The notes beneath the pieces are model-generated. The model was not told where the DNA came from, searched no databases, and worked only from the letters and a program-made list of their open reading frames with translations. A stretch of DNA of 64,000 nt from Polynucleobacter sp. MWH-CaK5 (GTDB lineage Bacteria; Pseudomonadota; Gammaproteobacteria; Burkholderiales; Burkholderiaceae): assembly GCF_018687615.1 (NCBI RefSeq), contig NZ_CP061299.1, positions 1,535,433-1,599,432 on the forward strand. Direction: 5' to 3'. Position 1 is the stretch's first letter. Every line of letters begins with the position of its first letter. This document shows positions 58,461-64,000 of this stretch, in pieces. Position numbers and translations under genes: made by a program.

Positions 58461-59753
58461 TTACTCTGCCTCTGGATCAGTGCGCTCTAACTCTAAGGAT
58501 GCCGCCAATAAAGCAAGCCTTGCAACTACGCCATACAGATAAAAACGATTCGGTACTGCAATACCTGGTTTTGCCGCCACATCCGGAATCGCGTTGTGCT
58601 CAAATGCGAGCGGCACAAAATGCATGCCCGGCGCATTGAGGTTCTCATCGACACCGCGGCCGGTATGAACTCTGTAGAAGCCACCAACCACATAACGGTC
58701 CATCATGTACACAACAGGCTCTGCCACGGCTTCATTGATTTTTTCAAAGGTGTAAACACCTTCTTGAACCAAGACATCTGCAACTTCCAAGCCTTCTTTG
58801 ACAACGCTCATCTTGTTGCGTTCTTTGCGATTCAAATCTTTGACTTCGCTGGCATCCTTGACCGTCATAATGCCCATGCCATAAGTTCCAGCATCTGCCT
58901 TGACAATCACATATGGCTTTTCTTTGATACCGTACTCTTTGTATTTGCGTGCAATCTTTTTCAAGATAGCATCGACGCTTTCCTGCAAGCACTCTTCACC
59001 GATGCGCTCATGGAAGTTAATGCCAGAACACTTGGTGAAAAATGGGTTGATCATCCATGGATCAATATCAATCACTTTAGAAAACTTTTTGGCCACATCG
59101 TCATAAGCGTCAAAGTGATTTGATTTACGACGCACCGCCCAACCAGCATGCAATGGTGGAAGTAAATACTGCTCATAAAGATTTTCTAAAATCTTTGGGA
59201 TGCCGCCTGATAAATCATTATTCAAAAGAATCGTGCAAGGATCAAAATCCTTGAGACCTAATCGACGACCTTTATTACCTATTCTGGCCAATGGCTCCAA
59301 AACCAATCTTTGGCCATCTGGTAAATCAATCGGTGTTGGCTTTGTTATTTCTTCTGACAAACTTCCTAGTCGTACATTCAAACCGGTCTGTCTCAAGATA
59401 GAAGCTAAGCGTGCCACGTTTTGCAAATAAAACACATTTCGTGTGTGGCGCTCTGGAATCAACAATAGATTTTTTGCATCTGGGCAAATTTTCTCAATAG
59501 AGGCCATGGACGCCTGAACCGCCAAAGGCATCATTTCTGGAGATAGGTTATTAAACCCTCCAGGGAATAAATTTGTGTCTACAGGAGCAAGCTTGAACCC
59601 AGCATTGCGCAGATCCACTGAACAATAAAATGGAGGCGTGTGCTCTTGCCACTCCAACCTGAACCAGCGCTCGATGGCAGGTGTAGCTTCTAAAACTTTG
59701 CTCTCTAATTCAAGCAAAGGACCATTCAGGGCAGTAATAAGATGAGGAACCAT
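58461..59753 (-). CDS. gshA: Glutamate-cysteine ligase, proteobacterial ATP-grasp-like type
   Basis: First step of glutathione synthesis. The 430 residues belong to the GshA type first defined in Acidithiobacillus (TIGR02049 type), not the enteric GshA. Visible pieces are FYCSVDLRNAGFKLAPVDTNLFPGG (in part, ~41-65), KADAGTYGMGIMTV (~283-296) and the late YRVHTGRGVDENLNAPG. It is the first gene of gshA-gshB-EIIA-ptsH-ptsI. TAGAAT six bases before the ATG suggests a leaderless start. Confidence 0.95.
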   Translation of the reverse strand: MVPHLITALNGPLLELESKVLEATPAIERWFRLEWQEHTPPFYCSVDLRNAGFKLAPVDTNLFPGGFNNLSPEMMPLAVQASMASIEKICPDAKNLLLIPERHTRNVFYLQNVARLASILRQTGLNVRLGSLSEEITKPTPIDLPDGQRLVLEPLARIGNKGRRLGLKDFDPCTILLNNDLSGGIPKILENLYEQYLLPPLHAGWAVRRKSNHFDAYDDVAKKFSKVIDIDPWMINPFFTKCSGINFHERIGEECLQESVDAILKKIARKYKEYGIKEKPYVIVKADAGTYGMGIMTVKDASEVKDLNRKERNKMSVVKEGLEVADVLVQEGVYTFEKINEAVAEPVVYMMDRYVVGGFYRVHTGRGVDENLNAPGMHFVPLAFEHNAIPDVAAKPGIAVPNRFYLYGVVARLALLAASLELERTDPEAE

Positions 59754-59759
59754 GTTGTC

Positions 59760-59765
59760 ATTCTA
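59760..59765 (-). promoter_or_regulatory. -10 element of gshA-gshB-PTS operon, leaderless geometry
   Basis: TAGAAT (5/6) on the minus strand exactly six bases before the gshA ATG, placed just after the amtB terminator. Confidence 0.5.
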
Positions 59766-59772
59766 AGACAGA

Positions 59773-59806
59773 TAAAAAAAGAGCGGGTTCTAATTAAAGA
59801 AACCGC
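59773..59806 (-). terminator. Intrinsic terminator of the porin-glnK-amtB operon
   Basis: On the minus strand GCGGTTTCT / AGAACCCGC with a six-base loop and one mismatch, followed within three bases by a run of seven T. It lies about 77 bases after the amtB stop and just before gshA. Confidence 0.7.
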
Positions 59807-59882
59807 CCTTTAAAAGGCCCCCAGCAAGACATCTGCCAGGGGATACTTACTTCACATTTCACACAGATTTACTACAAAACCA

Positions 59883-61370
59883 TTAACTTTCGTACGCTGT
59901 TTCGCCGTGTGAAGTAATGTCCAAACCTTCACGCTCAGCATCTTCAGGAACACGCAAACCAATCACCATATCAACTAGTTTGTAGGCAATGAATGACACC
60001 ACGCCTGACCATACAACTGTTGTTAACACAGCCTTGGCTTGTACCCATACTTGGCCAGCGATTGAGTAGTCAGTTGCAACAGCATTGGCTACGTAGTCAT
60101 AGATGCCTGTGCCGCCCAATGCTGGGGCTGCAAATACGCCAGTTAAAAGCGCACCCACAATACCACCCACACCGTGAACACCGAATACATCCAAGCTATC
60201 GTCTGCACCAAGCATGCGCTTCAAACCAGTCACACCCCATAAGCATAGGAAGCCTGAGATCAAACCGATGATGATGGCGCCCATTGGGCCAACAAAGCCT
60301 GCTGCTGGAGTAACGGCAACCAAGCCAGCTACTGCACCAGATGCTGCACCCAACATTGATGGCTTGCCTTTGCCCATCCACTCACCCAAAGACCAAGTCA
60401 ATACAGCTGCTGAAGTTGCTAAGAATGTATTAGCAAAAGCCATCGCTGCACCGCCTGAAGCTTCTAGTGCTGAACCAGCGTTAAAGCCGAACCAACCGAA
60501 CCACAAAAGTGATGCACCAACCATTGTCAAAGTTAAGCTATGTGGCTTCATGGCTTCTTTACCGAAACCAATACGCTTACCGATCACATAAGCACCAACC
60601 AAACCAGCCACAGCAGCATTGATATGCACCACTGTACCGCCAGCGAAGTCTAATGCGCCCATTTGGAACAACCAACCAGAAGCTGCTGTTGCTGCTTCGG
60701 CTGCGGCTGCATCTGTGTAAGCGTCAGGACCAGGCCAGAACCAAACCATGTGAGCGATTGGTAAATAGCTGAATGTGAACCATAGAACAATGAACAACAA
60801 CACAGCTGAGAACTTTGCACGCTCTGCGAACGCACCGATGATCAAGCAGCAAGTAATTGTTGCGAATGCGCCTTGGAATGAGAAGAATGAAAACTCAGGA
60901 ATCACAACGCCTTTACTGAATGTGGCGCCCATTGATTCTGGTGTCAAACCAGCCAAGAAGAGTCGATCAAATCCACCAAAGAATGCGTTACCTGGTGTGA
61001 AGGCAATACTGTAGCCATACACTGCCCAAAGAACGGCAACCAATGAGAAGATGACCATACATTGCATCAACACAGACAACATGTTTTTGCTACGCACTAA
61101 GCCACCGTAGAAAAGACCCAAGCCTGGCAATGTCATCAATACCACCATAGCAGTACAGATCATGATCCAAGCTGTGTCACCTTTGTTTGCAACTGGTGCT
61201 GGAGCTGCAGGAGCAGCTGGAGCAGCACTTGCAGCAGCAGTAGCAGGAGCCGTTACAGCTGGCTTAGCTTCATCTTTAGCATATGCTGGAGATGAAACTG
61301 CCATCGTGACGGATCCTAGTGCCAAAGCTGTTGCACCAGCTGCGAGTAGACGTTTAATCCAATGTGTCAT
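59883..61370 (-). CDS. amtB: Ammonium transporter
   Basis: Trimeric Amt/MEP channel for ammonium. The 495 residues begin with a signal peptide (~1-31, ending SPAYA) and an Ala/Pro-rich linker (38-62), then eleven helices. Conserved pieces include GGLVRSKNMLSVLMQ (~89-103), the twin-histidine region (MVWFWPG; VVHINAAVAGLVGAYV with H~248) and GVHGVGGIVGALLTG with the second pore histidine. It follows glnK by 14 bases; the PII protein would block the channel under ammonium sufficiency. Confidence 0.97.
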   Translation of the reverse strand: MTHWIKRLLAAGATALALGSVTMAVSSPAYAKDEAKPAVTAPATAAASAAPAAPAAPAPVANKGDTAWIMICTAMVVLMTLPGLGLFYGGLVRSKNMLSVLMQCMVIFSLVAVLWAVYGYSIAFTPGNAFFGGFDRLFLAGLTPESMGATFSKGVVIPEFSFFSFQGAFATITCCLIIGAFAERAKFSAVLLFIVLWFTFSYLPIAHMVWFWPGPDAYTDAAAAEAATAASGWLFQMGALDFAGGTVVHINAAVAGLVGAYVIGKRIGFGKEAMKPHSLTLTMVGASLLWFGWFGFNAGSALEASGGAAMAFANTFLATSAAVLTWSLGEWMGKGKPSMLGAASGAVAGLVAVTPAAGFVGPMGAIIIGLISGFLCLWGVTGLKRMLGADDSLDVFGVHGVGGIVGALLTGVFAAPALGGTGIYDYVANAVATDYSIAGQVWVQAKAVLTTVVWSGVVSFIAYKLVDMVIGLRVPEDAEREGLDITSHGETAYES

Positions 61371-61384
61371 TTTGATACCTCGCT

Positions 61385-61723
61385 TTAAAGAGCAGACTGA
61401 CCGGTTTCACCGGTGCGAATGCGGATAACTTGTTCAATAGATGACACGAAAATCTTGCCATCACCGATCTTGCCGGTTTTTGCTGATTTTTCGATCGCTT
61501 CGATGGCGCGCTCAACAATGCCATCATCCACTGCTGCCTCAATTTTTACCTTAGGCAAAAAATCAACAACGTACTCAGCACCGCGATACAACTCAGTGTG
61601 ACCCTTTTGTCGTCCAAAGCCTTTAACTTCAGTAACGGTAATGCCTGAAACGCCAACTTCTGATAGCGCCTCACGCACTTCGTCAAGCTTGAAAGGCTTG
61701 ATAATTGCTGTGATTAATTTCAT
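61385..61723 (-). CDS. glnK: Nitrogen regulatory PII protein GlnK
   Basis: A 112-residue PII signal protein sensing glutamine, ATP/ADP and 2-oxoglutarate. The T-loop tyrosine for uridylylation is Y51 (LYRGAEYVVDFLPK), and the C-terminal GDGKIFVSSIEQVIRIRTGE carries the nucleotide-binding residues (in part). A GGAGAAACCT ribosome-binding site is present. It sits between the porin gene and amtB; glnK-amtB pairing marks it as the membrane-associated paralogue. Confidence 0.97.
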   Translation of the reverse strand: MKLITAIIKPFKLDEVREALSEVGVSGITVTEVKGFGRQKGHTELYRGAEYVVDFLPKVKIEAAVDDGIVERAIEAIEKSAKTGKIGDGKIFVSSIEQVIRIRTGETGQSAL

Positions 61724-61747
61724 AGGTTTCTCCGTGAGATCGCTAAA

Positions 61748-62530
61748 TTAGAATGCTTTAAGAACTGAAACTGCGAAGCCGTCTTTGTAAAGTTTTGTAC
61801 CTGTATCACTTCCAGCTGAACTTGCATATGATTTAGTACCAGCACTTACGTCATTCCAAAAATATTTAGCTCCAAGAATGAAGCCATTCAAGTCATAAGT
61901 TAAACCAACGTTGTAGTCTGAGTAAGAAACTTTAGACGCAGCTGTATCTAATTTGTAATCAGTGTATCCAGCATGGATTGATGCAACTAACTTAGGCGCT
62001 ACTTCTTGGCTTAATGTTAAATCGTAATAAATTGTTCCACTTGCATCTTGGCCACTTGATGTTGATGCAAAATAATTTTTACCCAATGTGTAAGAAGTTT
62101 TGAATACAGCCGGTCCATATGTGAAACCTACAAAGGCCTCTTCAGTATCACTTGTATATGAACTGTTTCCTGGATATTTGTAAGCAATCAAGCCAACGTT
62201 AACACCAACTCCAGCAACTTCTGTTGTGTACCCGCCATATAAGTCAACTTCAAGACCCTGTGAGTTAGTACCTGACGCCCAGTCATCTACATTTGATGCC
62301 CAAGTACCCAAATAAAATCCAGATTTATGAGCCACATCAAAACCACCTTGAATAGCACCACTTCCATCATTCTGTTGTAGACCACGGAAACGGTAGTCAC
62401 TCACCGCACCAAAGTTACCTGTAATAGTAAATTCAGGCGCAGGGGCTGCGGCTTGAGCCAATACTGTGCCAGAAGATAAAGTAGCAGCTGCTGCCAAAGC
62501 GATCGCTGAGAGAGTTAAGTAAGTTTTCAT
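61748..62530 (-). CDS. TorF family putative outer-membrane porin, nitrogen-regulated
   Basis: A 260-residue outer-membrane beta-barrel of the gcw_chp/TorF type. The signal peptide (~1-25, ending VLAQA) is followed by alternating aromatic strands (GNFGAVSDYRFRGLQQNDGSGAI in part, near 37-60; GFYLGTWASNVDDW; VDLYGGY). The last residues (VSVLKAF) give the aromatic C-terminus used by the BAM machinery. ATG 62530 fits the signal peptide; an upstream in-frame start would extend into the promoter leader. It is the first gene of a sigma-54 operon with glnK and amtB, 24 bases before glnK. The solute is unknown; context suggests ammonium or small nitrogen compounds. Confidence 0.88.
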   Translation of the reverse strand: MKTYLTLSAIALAAAATLSSGTVLAQAAAPAPEFTITGNFGAVSDYRFRGLQQNDGSGAIQGGFDVAHKSGFYLGTWASNVDDWASGTNSQGLEVDLYGGYTTEVAGVGVNVGLIAYKYPGNSSYTSDTEEAFVGFTYGPAVFKTSYTLGKNYFASTSSGQDASGTIYYDLTLSQEVAPKLVASIHAGYTDYKLDTAASKVSYSDYNVGLTYDLNGFILGAKYFWNDVSAGTKSYASSAGSDTGTKLYKDGFAVSVLKAF

Positions 62531-62582
62531 GTGTTGCACTCCTAATAAACAATCCAAGGGAAATTCCTTGCAAAGATATTAA

Positions 62583-62597
62583 GCAAAAGCCGTGCCA
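62583..62597 (-). promoter_or_regulatory. Sigma-54 (-24/-12) promoter of the porin-glnK-amtB operon
   Basis: On the minus strand TGGCACG-GCTT-TTGC, an exact match to the RpoN consensus with ten bases between GG and GC. The start is expected near 62571, about 40 bases before the porin ATG. Confidence 0.92.
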
Positions 62598-62669
62598 GTT
62601 TTATTTATATCAATATAAACAATCACTTATATACCATATTGATTTATTGATCAGTCATGAATGCTTCAT

Positions 62670-62723
62670 TGCACCATTTAGGGATGCACCCTATGCACCA
62701 AAATGAAGCACCGTATTGGTGCA
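62670..62723. promoter_or_regulatory. NtrC-type enhancer cluster
   Basis: AGCACC-GTATT-GGTGCA at 62707-62723 matches the NtrC palindrome TGCACC-N5-GGTGCA at all but one position. Three further TGCACC half-sites lie at 62670, 62685 and 62694. The palindrome centre is about 144 bases, and the half-site group about 100-110 bases, upstream of the predicted start: classic enhancer distances. The AT-rich stretch between (62598-62660) could be bent by IHF, but I saw no good IHF match. Confidence 0.8.
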
Positions 62724-62728
62724 TGGCA

Positions 62729-62757
62729 TTCTCATAACTTTGGTAAAAAGATACTAT
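62729..62757 (+). promoter_or_regulatory. Putative sigma-70 promoter of ubiK
   Basis: TTCTCA, seventeen bases, TACTAT, starting transcription about 18 bases before the ubiK ATG, with a GGAG ribosome-binding site. It adjoins the NtrC sites of the divergent operon. Confidence 0.4.
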
Positions 62758-62781
62758 TGAAGAAATACCTCTGGAGACATT

Positions 62782-63033
62782 ATGAAGCCGCAAGACATCA
62801 TGGAAAAAATGCAGACCATTGCCAATGACATGCAAAGCAAAGTGGGCGATGCGATTCGCCAATCACCGGCAAAAGACTTAGAAAAAAATGTTCGCGGCTT
62901 AATGACCCAAGGCTTTCAGAAACTAGATTTGGTCACTCGCGAAGAATTTGATTTACAAACACAAGTCTTGGCTAAAACTCGCGCCAAATTAGAAGAGCTT
63001 GAAGCAAAGGTCAACGCTTTAGAAAAGAAGTGA
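62782..63033 (+). CDS. ubiK: UbiK, accessory factor of ubiquinone biosynthesis (BMFP domain)
   Basis: An 83-residue, mostly helical protein with an amphipathic N-terminal helix (MEKMQTIANDMQSKVGDAI, ~8-26) and a C-terminal coiled coil (REEFDLQTQVLAKTRAKLEELEAKVNALEKK in part, 53-83). This is the BMFP/YqiC family; UbiK binds UbiJ and supports aerobic ubiquinone synthesis. Its partners ubiJ and ubiB are at the other end of the window. It is divergent from the nitrogen operon. Confidence 0.93.
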   Translation: MKPQDIMEKMQTIANDMQSKVGDAIRQSPAKDLEKNVRGLMTQGFQKLDLVTREEFDLQTQVLAKTRAKLEELEAKVNALEKK

Positions 63034-63037
63034 TTGT

Positions 63038-64000
63038 TTATTTAGCTGCCAAGTGATGCTTCAAAGGTTTTGGATAATATAAAAACCAAATAAATGACAT
63101 CACTTGCAGAACTAAAAATACCAAAAAGACTTGGCGGAATGCATCTGGCTTTGCAAAGCCTTGGGCAGCCATCAGATCAATGCCCCAACCAATGCTCCAT
63201 TGGAAAATAAAAGCTCCAACAAAGATCAATAAGTTGTAACTGGTACTGGCCAAGCCCGCATTGCGCGATGGAAATGCTGTGATCACAATGCTCTGACCCA
63301 AAATATGACCCGTGGCAGAGATGGCCAACACAATCCACAAAATCCAACTCAATTGAATTTGCCAAGTCATCGCGATCAACTGCGCTACCAAACCAATAGC
63401 CAATAAATACTTCATGTAAGTCAGAGTTTGGAAACCCTGACGATTGGCGCGCGGCATGAACCAAGCGTTGAAGGCATATCCCAACAACATCACACCATTG
63501 AATAAAAATAAAATTTGCGCACTTTCAACCGAGCTATAACCCAGCACGTCCATCATCCATGGACCAATCCAAAGTGTTTGCAAAGCTAAAAAGCCACCAT
63601 GATTGATCACACCGACTGGCAACATTCTTAAGAAGAATGGATTTAAAAAAATATCTTTCAAACCAATTGACTGATGATCACTACTCAAAGGCTCATTATT
63701 GACATGAGGATGATCGTCAAATTTTGGCAAACCAAAACGAATGCCAACAAAGCCAATCAAGACCAATACTGCCATCACTAAAAACACACCGCGCCAACCA
63801 ATGTAAGGCAGAGAAAATTGAACAGGGACCGTTGTCATCAAAGCGCCCACTGTGCCAAACACCAACATCGCTGAAGCAAGCTGTCCTTGCTGCTCTATGG
63901 CAAACCAACGGCGGTAAGCCGTGAACGCTGCCATCAAACAGGCTGAAACACCAACACCGATCAATAAGCGGCCAATTGTTAAACCAAGCAACGAATCTGA
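63038..64000 (-). CDS. MFS transporter, N-terminally truncated by window edge
   Basis: The last ~320 residues of a major facilitator, open to the window end on its 5' side. The visible part starts near helix 4 (GRLLIGVGVSACLMAAFTAYRRWF, in part) and continues through a charged central loop (FGLPKFDDHPHVNNEP) and six further helices. About 80 residues, including the first three helices and motif A, are missing. Its stop is four bases from the ubiK stop (convergent). The substrate is unknown. Confidence 0.85.
   Translation of the reverse strand, partial: SDSLLGLTIGRLLIGVGVSACLMAAFTAYRRWFAIEQQGQLASAMLVFGTVGALMTTVPVQFSLPYIGWRGVFLVMAVLVLIGFVGIRFGLPKFDDHPHVNNEPLSSDHQSIGLKDIFLNPFFLRMLPVGVINHGGFLALQTLWIGPWMMDVLGYSSVESAQILFLFNGVMLLGYAFNAWFMPRANRQGFQTLTYMKYLLAIGLVAQLIAMTWQIQLSWILWIVLAISATGHILGQSIVITAFPSRNAGLASTSYNLLIFVGAFIFQWSIGWGIDLMAAQGFAKPDAFRQVFLVFLVLQVMSFIWFLYYPKPLKHHLAAK

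Noticed and set aside
58596..59123. 175-residue open frame antisense to gshA
   Set aside because: Frame is a shadow of gshA codon bias; no known motifs.
60214..60591. 125-residue Pro/Ala/Lys-rich frame antisense to amtB
   Set aside because: Composition is what the reverse of a Gly/Ala-rich membrane gene gives; not a gene.
62598..62660. IHF site between NtrC enhancer and sigma-54 promoter
   Set aside because: AT-rich and well placed, but no window matches WATCAANNNNTTR at all key positions.
1..64000. CRISPR arrays, insertion sequences, prophage or toxin-antitoxin modules
   Set aside because: No regularly spaced repeats, transposase, integrase or cas-like frames were seen; gene content is consistently core chromosome.

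Overview
The window is a dense, almost purely housekeeping stretch of a betaproteobacterial chromosome. Base composition is AT-leaning by eye, gaps are short, and there are no insertion sequences, phage genes, CRISPR arrays or plasmid genes. The gene orders ubiB-ubiJ-Tim44-ubiE, kdsD-kdsC-lptCAB-rpoN-hpf-ptsN-hprK-rapZ, ispE-tRNA-prs-rplY-pth and ctaC-ctaD-ctaG-coxC, together with DUF3683/DUF2970/DUF2909 proteins, the long (CTC-type) L25 and a 'T. ferrooxidans-type' GshA, point to Burkholderiales. The low-GC, small-genome style suggests Polynucleobacter or a close relative; that genus call is inference.

Layout. 1-6.2 kb: aspS (3' end off the window), a DUF502 membrane protein and the ubiquinone genes ubiB, ubiJ and ubiE with a Tim44-like protein and DUF971. 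6.2-10.6 kb: a 1277-residue FAD/Fe-S oxidoreductase and a YqaA-type membrane protein. 10.6-15.6 kb: ilvA, a 5'-nucleotidase, queF, ssb and an MFS exporter. 15.6-26.1 kb: uvrA, then Kdo/LPS transport (kdsD, kdsC, lptCAB), rpoN, hpf and the nitrogen-PTS genes ptsN, hprK and rapZ. 26-30.3 kb: mutY/mutM and, divergently, a TPR-LolB fusion with ispE. 30.3-37.8 kb: tRNA-Gln(UUG), prs, rplY, pth, a ferredoxin, coaD, rsmD, two M16 proteins and ftsY. 37.9-47.8 kb: rpoH and the complete aa3-type cytochrome c oxidase set (sco1, ctaB, ctaA, surf1, coxC, ctaG, ctaD, ctaC), with a 41-residue assembly peptide shorter than usual ORF cut-offs. 47.9-55 kb: bioC-like, comF, trmL, gpsA, secB, grxC, a rhodanese, gpmA, ctpA and moeB. 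55-59.8 kb: PTS enzyme I, HPr, a mannose-type EIIA, gshB and gshA. 59.9-64 kb: amtB, glnK, a TorF-type porin, ubiK and the start-truncated end of an MFS gene.

The most informative signals are regulatory. (1) Nine transcription units have a -10-like TANNNT hexamer exactly six bases before the start codon and no well-placed Shine-Dalgarno. This is the geometry of leaderless mRNAs, and several lie in very short divergent gaps. (2) A near-perfect sigma-54 promoter with upstream NtrC-type TGCACC/GGTGCA sites precedes the porin-glnK-amtB operon, making the porin a candidate nitrogen-scavenging outer-membrane channel. (3) A perfect CIRCE operator lies upstream of rpoH. (4) A perfect FNR-type palindrome overlaps the predicted start site of the cytochrome oxidase operon.

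Protein-level oddities include a LolB domain fused behind TPRs with no lipidation cysteine, a MutY with an expanded Fe-S loop, a BioC-like protein without a recognisable SAM motif I, and a SCO-like protein with a CX6C pair in the oxidase assembly operon. No wholly new multi-gene system was found; the leaderless divergent promoter pattern and the nitrogen-regulated porin are the best leads.
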